Positions 45,476 to 57,690 of a DNA stretch of 64,000 nucleotides are shown in pieces (within the stretch, counting starts at the first letter, position 1; each line of letters opens with the position of its first letter). Origin of the DNA: Carettochelys insculpta (taxonomy: Eukaryota > Chordata > Testudines > Carettochelyidae); the NCBI RefSeq assembly GCF_033958435.1, contig NC_134138.1:271599798-271663797 (forward strand). Direction: 5' to 3'. The notes under the pieces are model-generated. The model had not been told where the DNA came from. It was given only the letters and a program-made list of their open reading frames with translations, and did no database searches. The position numbers and the translations under genes were made by a program.

Positions 45476-46189
45476 GTGAAAGTATACACAGGAGTACAGT
45501 AACTGTTTGCATCTCTGATCCCTATTGATAATGCATCCAAGCAAAGCCCTGGCTGCTTACCAGCAACAAAGCAGGTGGCAAGCTCTGATGGTCTTCCCTT
45601 CAAACGTCCTTTCTCTTAACAGCACCACCCTCATTCCTCCCACTTCCTCTCTCCTTGTTCGTATCCAGAGAAGCAGACAGGCTTGTTGGGCCCCTAGGCA
45701 AGATGGAGCAGGGACAAGTGTGAGTTCATGGAAGGGGCGGGGCCTTGGGCTGTAGGGGCAGGGCCAGGATTGACAGCCCTGAGTGCCACCTGGACTGCAA
45801 TAGCTCCCAAGCTGCCCTCAGCACTGCCTGGCGTGCGCCACAGGGCACTGTGGTAGTGGTTTTAAAGGCCAGGGGTTCTAAGAGCTGCTGCTGCCAGGCC
45901 CTGCTGTAACTGTTCCCTTTGCCCACCCTGTGTCAGAAGGCCTGTTCCTATCCCAACATCAGAAACACCAAACCACACAACTCCCTCAGCTCTGCCAACC
46001 ATCACCAAGTACATTTGCTCATGTATTCTCTCCTCATCCCCATTCCTGTGTCTCCTCTTGTGTCTTTTAGATGCTGAAGCACATGGAAACCAGAATTATG
46101 CCCAGGTCATCCGAGGTACTTAGGCACTTCCCTGCTGTGAATTAGGTGCCTAAATACGTTTGAGACCCTGGGCCCGTGTTCTTATTTGC
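45476..46189. other. No gene; GC-rich patch 45660-45930
   Basis: Open frames here lie within GC-rich DNA and have no recognised domain. Confidence 0.45.
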
Positions 46190-46275
46190 ATAGGTCTCAT
46201 GCATAACACAATGGGACCCTGCCTGGGCTGTATGATAAAAATTGTTATGTAATAATTATAATAATAATCACCTAA
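46190..46275 (+). mobile_element. SINE/LINE tail fragment
   Basis: CATAACACAATGGGACCCTG followed by TGTAATAATTATAATAATAATC resembles the tail of an old CORE-SINE/L2-type repeat (compare 50990). Confidence 0.4.
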
Positions 46276-47603
46276 CCCTGAGATTGGGGATGGGCTCTGC
46301 TGTCCGCTGAGGAACCTGAGAAGCAGGCTGAGCCACTAGCTGCATTCAGATAGCTGACTCTTCTATTTGAGGTACCTGGTGGAGTTTATTCAAATCTGTT
46401 CAATCCTATTATCCAGATCATCTTTCTGAGTAGAGTCAATCGGCCAAAAGCCCGTCATCGGTTCTTCTTGCTGACAATCCAGGCATTATTGTGAGGCCCA
46501 TTAGTTATGGGACAGACTCCATTAGTTTGGGTGTTTGCAGAGCACAGTTTGACTTAGAATGGTGAGCTGCGTCTCAGACAACCCAGCTCAGCTACAGTGG
46601 GGCACGTGTTTACACGACCAAACCCTGAAACCCCTATTCGGAGCCTGTAATCCTGCCTCTGATGTCTCCTTCTTTCTCCTCCCAGGAGCGGGCTGTGTGG
46701 GCTACCTCTGTCAGGGACACAGGAGGAGGAAGTGTATTATTTTTATGTGCCTCTTGTCCCTGGGCAGCTCTGACATCTGCTCCTCAGAGACCTACACTCC
46801 CTTCCATGCAGACCAGCAAAGGGGAGTCATGGACATTTCCCTCCTTTCTCCCTAGCTGTGAAAACAGGGTGTGAATTCGGTGGCTGTCCACTGCAGTGAA
46901 GCATGAATCTTGCTGTTTAAGGTAGGTTTGATCCCTCCCTGGTGAAAGCCAATGGCAGCCTCTTCATTTACACCCATGGGTGTGAGAGCTAGACCTATAT
47001 GCACATCCTTCTTGCTTTGCTCTGGGACCTGTTGGCCCATTACACGCAGCAATAACCTTGTCAGCAGAGAGGCTGATGGGGGTGGGAAGGCAGAGGCCAG
47101 TCCCAGGCTGACTGGTATCTTAATGCCCCATCCTGCAATCACTGATTTGCTTTGTTGTTCATTTTTTCTATGCTATTTGAATGCGAAGCTCTATTGGGGG
47201 CCCTCATCTCTAAAATGCCACCACCAGCCCTTTAACTTACTTGCCATGTTAGCAGCATGGCTTGGACAAGCTTACGCAACTCCCTGGCTCCCTCTCTTGT
47301 ACGTTTCCCATCCGCTGTTTCAGATATTGATCTTTTAGGACAACTTGCATTGCTGTGCATTGATTTTACTTCAGTTTTGTCCCACCTACACTTGTTTTTT
47401 CTGACTGGATTTGTCTTTCCGAAGGTACTTGTTTCCCTTTCCTGTTGGTGTAGGTAGCATTTTCACAGAACCAGTGAAGTACTTAAATGTGGACCTGTGT
47501 TTTTACTAAAAGCCTTGGGTTTTGGTCAGTGGGCACCTCTTCATTGGTGTCAGTGTGGATTATAACATGGCCCTTCTAGGATCTAACCAATGTGCTCTTC
47601 ATC
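46276..47603. other. No gene seen
   Basis: Non-repetitive by eye. The frames at 46852-47338 have no family match I recognise. Confidence 0.45.
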
Positions 47604-47830
47604 TAAGAACATAAGAATGGCCATAATGTGTCAGACCAAAGCTCCATCCAACCCAGCATCCTGTCTGCTGAAAGCAGCCATACCGGGTGCCCAAAAGGGG
47701 GTGGACTGAACAGGTAACACTCAAGCGATCTCTCTCCTGCCATGCATCTCCAGCCTCTGATAAACAGAGGCTAGGGACATCATTCCTTACCCATCCTGGC
47801 TAATAGGTAAGGAATGGTGTCCTAGCCTCA
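47604..47830 (-). mobile_element. CR1 LINE 3' end, copy A
   Basis: AAGAACATAAGAATGGCC followed by a TCAGACCAAAGCTCCATCC block is the complement of a CR1 3' terminus; a similar block starts at 48826. Confidence 0.85.
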
Positions 47831-47902
47831 TCTCATCAAGATGAGGGAGAGATAGAAGAAGGGAAAGGACATTATAGGGAACCCATTCTTAGTGGTGAGG
47901 TT

Positions 47903-48735
47903 CATAGAATCATTGAATCATAGAATTCTAGGGCTGGAAGGGACCTCAGGAAGTCAACTAGTCTATCCCCCTGCCAACTGAATCATCCCAGCCAGGGCTT
48001 TGTCAAGCCAGGACTTAAGAACTCTAGGGATGGAGATTCCACCATCTTTCTTGGTAACACATTCCAGTTCTTCACCAACCCTCTGGGGAAATAGTTTTTC
48101 CGAATAACCAACCTACACCTCTCCCTCTGTAGCTTCGGACCATTGTTCCTTGCTCTGGCACCTGTCACCATTGAAAACAGTCTCTCTCCATTCTCTTTAG
48201 AGTCCCCTTTCACAAAGCTGAAGGCTGCTATCAAATCACCCCTCAGTCTTCTCGTCTACAAACTAAATAAGCCCAAATCTCTCAGTTTCCCCTCATAGGT
48301 CATGCTCCAGCCCCCCTAACAGTTTTTTGTTGCTCTCCACTGAACCCCCTCCAATTCATCCACATCCTTTCTATACTGGTGGGCCCAGAACTGGATGCAA
48401 TACTCCAGATGTGGCCTCACCAGTGCCAAATAGAAGGAAATAATAACTTCTCTAGATCTGCTGGAAATACTTCTCCTAATGCACCCCAATATCCCATAAG
48501 CCTTCTTGGCTACAAGGGTACCCAGTTAACTCATATCCAGCCTTTCATCCACTGTAATCCCCAGGTCCTTCTCTGCTGCACTGCTACGTAGCCAGTTGGT
48601 CCCCAACCTGTAACAGTGCTTGGGATTCTTTCATCCCAAATGCAGAAGTCCTCACTCATCCTTGTTGAGCCTCAGCAGGTTTCTTTTGGCGCCATACTCC
48701 AATTTGTCTAGGTCCCTCTGACCAAACACCCCTCA
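47903..48735 (-). mobile_element. CR1 LINE, copy B (other subfamily)
   Basis: It begins with ATAGAATCATTGAATCATAG, the complement of the octamer tail. Minus-strand frames encode the NNGPKLQRERCRLVIRKNYF block of the ORF2 C-terminus (47983-48234). ACTCCAGATGTGGCCTCACC and CCACTGTAATCCCCAGGTCC mark the ORF2 region further 5'. Confidence 0.9.
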
Positions 48736-48737
48736 AG

Positions 48738-48803
48738 GAATGAGCTCACAATCCTGGGTTTAGCAAGCCAGTTGCTCAAACCACTGAGATACACCTCCCC
48801 CAG
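48738..48803 (-). mobile_element. tRNA-derived SINE head fragment
   Basis: The minus strand reads GGAGGTGTATCTCAGTGG, TTTGAGCAACTGGCTTGC, TAAACCCAGGATTGTGAGC, the same head as the SINE at 25478. The tail is missing. Confidence 0.7.
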
Positions 48804-48825
48804 GTTAAGACAGAATGGTGAATAC

Positions 48826-49726
48826 AACAATGGCCACTCTGGGTCTGACCAATCATCCATCTATCTCAATATCCTATTTTCCAAAAATATCCGATGCCTA
48901 ATGCATCAGAAGGAACAACCACATCATGGCCATTAGAGTCATCTATCCCCTTTTGTCTAGTCCCAGCTCGTGAAAAATGGAAGTTGGAACATGGGGTTGC
49001 ATCCCTGACACTGATGGATCTATACTCCATGAATTTCTCTCATTCTTCTTATGAACCCACTATGAACCCATTTATACTTTTGGGTTTCACAACATCCTCT
49101 GGCAAGGAGTTCCACAGATTGAGCACACGTGTGAAGAAGTGCTTTCTGCTGCCTATTACATGCTTCATGTGATCCCTGGTACTAGCGTTTTGTGAAGAGG
49201 TAAAGAATACTTCCCTATGCACTGTCTCCACACCCAGCATGATTATATAGACCTCTATCACATCCCTTTTCACTCAGGCCTCTTTTAAGATAAGTTCCAA
49301 TCTTTTTAATCTTTCCTCCAAAGGAAGCTGTTCCATGCTGCTAACCATTTTTGGTACTCTTCTTTGCACCTTTACCAGGTCTATTGTATTTTTTCAGAAG
49401 AGGCAACCAAAACTGCCCTCAGTATTCAAAGTGTTGGTGCAGCCATGGATCCACCTAGTGGTATTACGGTACTTTCTGTTTTATTATCTGTCCCTTTCCT
49501 AATGGTTCCTAATATTCTGTCAGCTTTTTTGACTGCCACTGAACACTTAGTGGATGTTTTCAGGGCACTATCCAAGATGACTCCAAGACCTCTTTCTTGA
49601 AGAGTAACAGCTAATGGAGACCATTTGTATGCATAGTTGGGATTATTTTTTCCATTGTGGGTTACTTTGAACTTGTCCATGTTCCATTTCATCTGCCTCT
49701 GTGTCACCCAGATTAGTGAGAGAGGA
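48826..49726 (-). mobile_element. CR1 LINE, copy C, with ORF2 remnants
   Basis: Minus-strand frames at 49049-49273 (HVIGSRKHFFTRVLNLWNSL) and 49426-49707 (MDKFKVTHNGKNNPNYAY, TLQERGLGVILDSALKTSTK, KADRILGTIRKGTDNK) are consecutive parts of the CR1 ORF2 C-terminal region. They are separated by a frameshift. This is the longest CR1 stretch in the window. Confidence 0.92.
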
Positions 49727-50809
49727 GGCTACAAAATGCACAAGTGGGAGAATGTGGGGAAGACTGAAATTTTATTTTTTCCTGTCTCTCAGCTTCATTT
49801 CCCTGAGGGAAAGTTAGGACCTAGTACTATTGAGTGAATTTGTTTCTTAAAGTTGTGCATCTGAGGTCCAGGTGAATCCTCCCACTCTGGCAATATGTTG
49901 TCACAGCTCTAGTGGTTCTCCATGCTGCTATTTCTATGGGGGTGAAAGGCTTTTTCAGGCATTCGAGTAGAATCACCTCTGCTTGAATCTGTGTTCAGTA
50001 AATCATCTCTTCCCAACAGGATATCATTTTATGGCATCTCAAGCAGCAACGACCTCCAGAATGTATGTGTTGATCAGTGTCGTCTAGTGCGGGGGTGCAG
50101 GTTACAGTGTTTATCACACATTTAATGAATTGGCTCCTAGGTGGATGGCTTTACTGGTGTCATCGCATTCTCATTATGAGACACAGAAAAACAATATTAA
50201 AAAGTTCCCCCTCTCTCCTGGAATGTGCTATTGGCTTCTCATGAATAGGACTCCAAAGACACGGAGGGCATAGAGAGAGAGGAAGAGCTGTCAAAGGAAA
50301 AAGCAGAAAACAGGGACTGTGAAAGGAGACAGGAAAAGGCCCAATCCTACAAGGTGCTGGATGCTCCCAGAGAAGCTGAAAGAAAATGAGGTTGCTCAGC
50401 TTCTTTCAGAATTGTGTTCAAAGTCCAAGAAAGACTCCAAAATGGCATGGGAATAGCAGCGAACAGTGAGCCACCCAACGGAGCTCCCTCTACAAGCACA
50501 AGCTCTACCAGGAGGGTTGCCGTGACTGGGATTGTTGCTTGTTCACAAAAATGCTACACAGACATAATCAAAAGGGAAGGAAAGGAACCAGGTTGGCCAG
50601 GATTACCATCCCCCACCCCCCAAATAACCAGGGTGGTTCGACAGCAGAACACTGCCAATCTCTGGGCAGCCATGACTTTGCTCAGGTCATGGAAGTGATC
50701 CCAAGGGGCAGACCAGACAGCATGTGTGATACTGTGTAACGGCTGTACTGTGGCCATCCCTTTAAGCTCTCCCTTGAGAAGGAGAGCCCAGAACTATGAC
50801 TCAACAGGA
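49727..50809. other. No gene seen
   Basis: No recognised exon or repeat. Confidence 0.5.
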
Positions 50810-51010
50810 CTGGGCACAGTGCCCAGCTCTGCTAGACTCACCATGTGCTACTTGGCAAGTCAGTTAGCTTCTCTGTGCCTCATTTGCCAGTTTGTAAAAC
50901 CAGATCAAAATCTCCTGCCCTTTGTATGTCTTGTCCATTGAGGGGGCAAGCTCCTTTGGGCGAGGTCTGCCTCTCACCATGCCTTTGTACACTGCTGGCA
51001 CAATGCAGTC
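50810..51010 (+). mobile_element. MIR-like CORE-SINE
   Basis: CTCTGTGCCTCATTTGCCAG, then GGGCAAGCTCCTTTGGGCGAG and TTTGTACACTGCTGGCACAA, follow the core and tail of old amniote SINEs. Confidence 0.6.
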
Positions 51011-53485
51011 TGCTTTTTGTTCGGGGCTTCCATCTTAATAGACATAAGAAATAACAAATAATACATTGTCCATACAGCTGAGCAGAGTTGTACCTTGGTA
51101 GCCCCAAAGCAGGACACAGATTCAGGCAGTACACATGGGTGTCTGCGCTTCATTCATGATGCCTTCTTCCTCTACAGTGTCTAAGATTCCACCTAGAAAC
51201 AACAAACAAAAAAGTTGACCCCTACTTTCCACAGCCATAGGGATGACTTTGAAGACATGAACCAATTGTAACTGGTGCCATAGGTGTCTGCCTGCTTGTG
51301 GAACATTGAAGCCATCTCTCTTAGAGTGGTGACCTCCGCCATTCGTATCAGTGAGGGCTAGGTCAGAGGCCCAATCACAATACTTGAAATGTCCACATGG
51401 TTTCCATGGTTTCACTCGCCCATTGAAGCACACCAGCAAGGCAAATGGTGGCTGTGTCATGAAGATTTCTACACCCTGCTGTAAATGACAGCTCATTTTG
51501 AGGGAACTGCCACTTTTTATTCCCACGCTCCCACCTGCCAGTCAATACAGATTGAGACCTAAGGAGCTCAGTAGAGCCAAGATGGACATGTGAACACCCG
51601 TCGGGGAACTGAGTTCAAACAGCTCAACTAGGCACAGGAGCCCTACAAAAGAATTGCCAGCAGAGCCCACTTGTGTATTCGGAACCTCAGGCCTGTATTC
51701 AGATATCCACATGTGTAACAGACCCCATGCAGGTATTCAGAGCCCAGGGACTCCAGAGAACTCATGGGGTCATATTTTGAACACCAGCACCAACTCCTGT
51801 GAGTGCTGTTTCAGGGAGGGGGAGCTTATTTTGTGGGTAGAACATGGGATAGCAGCAGCGCCTTTTCACTTCCAGTCTGAAATCTGCCCCAAAGTAATGT
51901 TAACCACAATTCAAGTCTCTCGTCCTTATCATCGCACCACACTCTTTATTTTCCCTTCCCAAACCACCCTTTCCCCTTGAAGAGCCTTACCCAATATGCT
52001 ACCGATGAGGCTCCGTGGCTTGCGTTCCCTGCATGAAGTCTCTGCCCTGATGCATTCACCGCAGGAGCCACATGGCTGCATGAAGCTCTGCATTACAATA
52101 TACTTGTCTTACTCCAATCAAATCAAGACTATTGTACTACAGCCACCACCCTGCTGCCTGAGTCCTTGGTGCACTCTTGCTCACAGGCTCAATTTGAGGA
52201 AATCAGAGGATGCAGGACTTTTGGCAAAGAGCCCTGCCAAGGGAGTGCCCCAGGGGTGCAGCTGGGCCTGCATCTTTGGAACCACAGCTCAAGGTGTAGC
52301 TTGCCTGCCTTTGTGCAATGTTAAGCAGCTTTGGATGCATTTGTGCTCGTTTGTGCACCCGATGGAATAATCACGTCCACCCAGTGCAACAGACATATGT
52401 GTGCACACGCATGTGTTGGTTAATCCAGTGGCTAAGCATAGTGCAGTTGCCAGGATACTGATTCAACCACACAACAGCACACAGCCACAAGACTGTAACT
52501 GAAGCCCAATCTGCCCACATGCGTTTGTCACATCCGGAGCATGCAACGCTGGCTCGGCTTGTCACCGCTTCCCCTCTGCCCACCCACACCCAGTTTCCTG
52601 GTGCCAAGGGAAATATGACAAGGTATTACCAGTCTTTCACGTCACATATGTGCATAATAGCCCAGCACAGGCATTGTTGGAAGTGGGTCATTATGATACC
52701 TAAACATACAGGGCCAAATCTGTAACTGATGTAAGTTGGTATAACTCCATTTTGCTTAGTGGAATTAGGCAAATTAACCCCTGCCAAAGATTGGGCCCTG
52801 GTGCATTAATTTAAATGGGTCCAAAGAGTCAAAGATATTATCATAACCACGTCCCTGTCCAACATTAAATAGTTATAAACAAAATTTGCAGTTGGATATA
52901 CAGACACTTCTCTCTGCTTAGGACCATGGCCAACACAACTTCAAAAAATCCTTTTTAACCTTGTATGGAAGATACACAAAAGAAGGGTGATAAATGAAAG
53001 CATTTTTTAATATCAGCTATTAGTTAAGCTTTTTATTTGAACAGCTTTCCTTTTCCTTGAGTTGGAGAAAGTTTTTACAAGGAAAAAGGCCCTTGTCAGA
53101 CAAGTCATTTAATTAATGCCAAAGATAGTATTGTGATACCTGGAAAAGAAAGATGGGCTGGAACAGTGATTGCTCCTCTCATTAAATTCTGATCCCATTT
53201 CCTAGAAGACAAACACACATGCACAAATGGGAAAAGAACAGCTGTTTCTGTCTCTGGTGTCGACTCTCACTTGCAACCTCATTGCTTCAGAACCATACAC
53301 CCTCTTATCAGCCACTCTGAGGTCTGGAAAACTTTTACCAGCATCTGGTTGGTTAGGAAGGAACTGCTCTTAGTTGTCTTTCTCTGATTTGGTCTGGTCA
53401 GAACATCCTTTCAGGAATAGGAATAGGCCTGGGGTCACATGAGATTGTGGCCCTGGCAGCCATGATGGCAAACCTCATACCAGAG
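51011..53485. other. No gene seen
   Basis: The longest frame (51122-51526, minus) shows no conserved domain, no matching splice sites and no second exon, so it is not called. Confidence 0.45.
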
Positions 53486-53570
53486 TAGTAACAGAGAGGG
53501 AGCCATGCTAGTTTATATACTATTAAAACAAAAAATCAGTCCAGTAGAACTTTGAAGACTAACAAAATAA
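53486..53570 (-). mobile_element. PLE 3' terminus, minus strand
   Basis: TAGTAACAGAGAGGGAGCC to GAAGACTAACAAAATAAG is the same terminus as at 10648 and 17009, truncated after about 85 bp. Confidence 0.85.
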
Positions 53571-54773
53571 GTCATCTTTTCTCTCTGAAGTCTCTTTAAA
53601 GACTCCAAAAAGGCAGAAAATCTTGTCCTTTCAGTATTTTCACCACCAATTAGGCCAAATTTCTAACACAACTGGTCTGAACAGATTTCTGGTTCCACTC
53701 TTTTCTCTTGTTTAGCAAGTGTGATCTCCTTGAGTTACATCATGGAGACTTTGCTTAATTCAGTTTTTCAGTCTCACTTTTGCACCTTTTCCCCATCAAA
53801 ACTTGCTATCATACGTTATTGTGACATCTTAGAGCAAGGTGAGCAAGGTGGTCAGCTGAGCCCTGCGCCTCCAGAGCCCTACGCTTCAATTGACTACACC
53901 ATCTACTTCCCAGAGGCTGGGCCCAACTGTCAGAATGATGCTTAGGGCTCTGCCCACTGGCTGGGCTCCTCTGGGTTGTCCCTGCAGTCGTGTACTTTGT
54001 ACAGCTGAACTCGCAATTAGGGTAAATTTGCAATTCCAGTTATTACAACAGTCCACAAAGCGTAAGAGTCATTGCACTGGCATTGTTTGTTGTCTTTTAT
54101 CATTTAGCTGGCATCTTTTTTTTTTTCATTAGAGGGATACAAATATGAGTTAAAACAGGTAAGCAGTTAAATGATTAAAATTATATCATTTACCTGGTTA
54201 ATCATTAAATGTAATTGCTCTGGCAGGATGGTGAAGGACAGCCAGGGCTGGGGTGTTGTGTGTCGTGCAGGGCTGGGGCTCTGCCAGCCAGGTGTAGCAG
54301 GATCTGCTCCAAGACAGCTTGCTCACCATGGATGGGGCTGGGCCACTGTTGCGCAGCCGAGTCTGGGGTCCTGCCTGACTGCCACAGCTGGGGCTGTTCC
54401 AACCCACTCAGCTGATTAACTGGTAAGCATTCTGGTAAGTCTAATGCTTAGCGGTTAACCAGTTAACCCTTTCCATTCCCGTTTCATTGTTGCTGCATGG
54501 ATAAGGTTGGTGGGTCAAAATGTATCACTGGGACTACTCTACATACCTGACATGTCAAATTGAGACTTCTGACAACGCTGCTATTTTCTAGGCCCACAAA
54601 GGAGTTGCAGTGGAAAATGGAAACTGAGGGCTTGATGACACAAGATTAATTTTATTATGGGTTTGAATATGGGTTTGAATTCTGGCATTGGCCAATGTCT
54701 TACATTTTAGAAGAAACTCACTGGCATGAGGAAGAAGTGCCAGCTAGCTGAGATCCTTCTGACTCTTTGGACA

Positions 54774-55410
54774 AGTCTCAGAGGGGTAGCTGTGTTAGTC
54801 TGTAGCTTCACAAAAAAACACGCAGTCCTGTAGTACCTTAAACACTAACAACTTTATTTTTTAGGTAATGAGCTTTTGTGAGTAAGACTCACTTCAGATC
54901 TGGAGCAGAAATAAGACTCCAAGGTTTATATAGTGGAGGAGAGGTTGGCGGAGAGTAGGAGGAAAAGAAGGGAACATTGTAACCTCCAGGGACATCCAAT
55001 AATGGATCTTAAAGTTGCCATTGTCCTACAAAAGGATTTTACTACAAGATTATAGAGGGAGACATCTGACTTGGAATTCATTTGCAAGTTTGTCACATTT
55101 AACCTGGGGCTCAACTGAGATCTCAATTATGTTATGCAGTACGAAGACAATTTCCACATCTTTGATGTTCACAGGAATGGCCCATCCCACTTAACTTATT
55201 TTACTTCTTCCACATGTCCTATTAATGACAGATGGCCTCCTCCTCCTCCTGCTTCTTCTTCTTCCACTGGTTCCACCCCTCCCGCCCCGCTTCTCCCCAC
55301 ACACTATATACGCCTTGGATTCTTATTTTTGCTTCAAATTGGATGAAGTTGGTCTTACCAACAAAAAAGCTTATTACCTAATAAATAAAAGTGTTATAGG
55401 ACTGCTTGTA
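54774..55410. mobile_element. PLE inverted pair, 9-bp TSD CTTTGGACA
   Basis: CTTTGGACA flanks both sides (54765-54773, 55411-55419). The left half is minus-strand PLE (CTCAGAGGGGTAGCTGTG, the 30347 subfamily end, running to about 55130). The right half is plus-strand PLE (TGGATGAAGTTGGTCTTACC, then CTTATTACCTAATAAAT and a GGACTGCTTGTA end). Both 3' ends face outward. Confidence 0.85.
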
Positions 55411-55994
55411 CTTTGGACATGGCAGAGGTCCACACTGAGAAGACTACACATAGGTGCTTCAAGTCAGGGCTATGTCAAACCTGGAGGAGAAAGCCTGTAG
55501 AAATCAGCATAACTCTAATTATCACAATGAGGTATGAGCACTAACAAGCGTCAAGGACCGGCCCTTCATCTGTTCATAGGTCATTGGGGTTAAAAAAAAT
55601 CCCTATTTAAAACTCTCCCAAAGAAAATCACAATGGTTTATTCACCTCCTGGGGTTTTTTACAATGAATGAACTAGGGTTTCATTCGTACAATCACTGGT
55701 GTGTCACGGCTGGCATTCTGGGAAAAATTGTGTCACCTTACACATCACAGTGTGCAGGAGAAATTGGTCAGCCTCCCTTTAGTGCTTTACACACAGGAAA
55801 TTCACATGGACAACTGTTGCAAAATATAATTGTTTTTAGAAAAAATAAAAAGCATTTGACCCTTTGGATGCTGGCATTTTCCAGACGGCTGGAGAAACAG
55901 AATGCTTTGGAAGATCTCTTTATATAAATAATGCACATACATGCAGGGACTATCTTTTGGTCCTGTATTTGAATAGCGCCTGGAATAATATGGT

Positions 55995-56083
55995 CCTGTA
56001 AGGGATGGTGATAGGTCATGCTGAGGACTGGACTCGATGACCTCTGAAGTTCCTTTCCAGCTCTATGAAATATGCATATCTCC
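55995..56083 (+). mobile_element. CR1 or SINE 3' tail
   Basis: GGACTGGACTCGATGACCTC followed by a TTCCTTTCCAGCTCTATG block is the shared CR1/SINE tail, in + orientation. Confidence 0.8.
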
Positions 56084-57540
56084 ATAGTAAAAAAAATGCT
56101 CCATCTGTGGGCTTAAGGAGCTGAGCAAGTCCCAGAAATTGTTCTTCTTGGCAGTCATGAGCCCATGTGGCACCAGAATTGGACTCTCTCTCTAACTTTA
56201 AATACCTTCTTTGTCTGCACCCAAGTTGCACAAGAAGGAGGTAGGAAAGGCCAGGTTTTATGGCTATAATAATACAACAATAAAGGGTCACAGACCTCTC
56301 GGGCAGAACTTGCAGGGCAAGAATAAAAGGACTCAGTTATGGCCTATACATGCTATGGTAATAAATAGCAGATGGATCTCTGCTCACTCTAAAGCAACCT
56401 GAAGCCAACAAAGGGCAAGTAATCTCACCTCATTTCAATGGTGTAAACCTGGATTAAAAGTGCAAGCAGCAGATTGGCTCCAGCTAAACACTGAGGTAAC
56501 TGAGAGCAAAGTCTGGGCAAGAGTGCTCCATCGTGGGCTTATAAAAAACAAACAAACAAACACCTGGCGAATTTCGATATCGAAGCCCAACACTGACGGG
56601 GGTGAGGTGGGGTGGGACTTGGGTGATTTCACTGCTGTGTGGAGTGAAACTACCAGAACAATTGCCAATTTACCATTATATCAGCCCCTGTCAGATCTGA
56701 TGTGTATGTGTAGCTGGGGGGGAACCCCTGCCTCAGTATCTCCCCTGTGAGCTCCCCAGTAGTTTAAACATACACTCTTATTTATCAATCAGCATCACTT
56801 GCTGGGCGGCAGGTGAACCTTCCTCTCAGGGAAGCTGTCAGACACTTCCCTCTTCCTATCCTGGCCCTGCCCACCCTCCATTCCTGCTCCACCCTAGGCC
56901 CTGCTGCTGCTCTGTGTCAGCACCTGTCACTTTCTTACTTTGCCCCCTTCCCTTTTGGACTCTCGCTTGCCACATCCCTCCACTCCCTCCCAGGAGGTGG
57001 CATGGCAAGCCATGGCGGGTGGTTGTGGGAAGGGGAGAGGAAAGAAGGGTTGCCTCACAGGGGCGGGTGTGTGGAGGAGAGGGGTGGTGAGCCGCAGGTG
57101 ACCTCCTGGGGGCGAGGAGTGGAGGAGAGGACGGACACAGTGAGTAGGGGGCCTTGCAGGGTGGTGAAACTGAGGCAGGATGGATGAGGCAAACCTCTGG
57201 TGGAGGAGTGAATGCTGAATTTATTTTCTCTACTTTTTTGCCTTTTTTGCACATGATACAGTGGGTGGCTTAATATGGTTTTTGTTTTGTTTGTGGGTCA
57301 TATTAAAACTTATGGTAATTGGAAAGATAATGCCAAGGTTTAATTTATAACTTTTTCTTTTTTGTTGTTTAGTTTCACTGGTGCAGGTGTGTTACATAGG
57401 TGTATGATATAACACTATGAAATGAAACCTGCCACAAAGAAAACCAAGCACATCTGCTGAAAAGAAGGTACGAGGACACAGTGCAAGAGATTGCAAACAG
57501 GATAGCATTATTAACCGATTCTACTAATAGCTGATAACCC
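56084..57540. other. No gene; GC-rich patch 56840-57190
   Basis: Open frames on both strands of 56813-57254 are proline- or glycine-rich and compositional. Confidence 0.45.
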
Positions 57541-57690
57541 TTTCCCCCTCCCTGCCCCGCACTATATAAACCCTGGATTATGATTTTTCTCTCCATTTTT
57601 CATCTGAGGAAGTGGGTTTCACCCACAGAAACTGAGGACCTAATGCATTTGTTAGTGTCTCAGGTACCACAGTTCTGTTTGTTATAGGTT
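57541..57690 (+). mobile_element. PLE 3' terminus, plus strand
   Basis: ACTATATAAACCCTGGATTA, CATCTGAGGAAGTGGGTTTC and GACCTAATGCATTTGTTAGTG are the 3' terminal run of a diverged PLE subfamily. Confidence 0.7.

Noticed and set aside
51122..51526. 134-codon minus-strand frame, candidate host exon
   Set aside because: No recognised domain, no flanking splice pattern and no partner exon. Open frames of this length are expected by chance in 64 kb.
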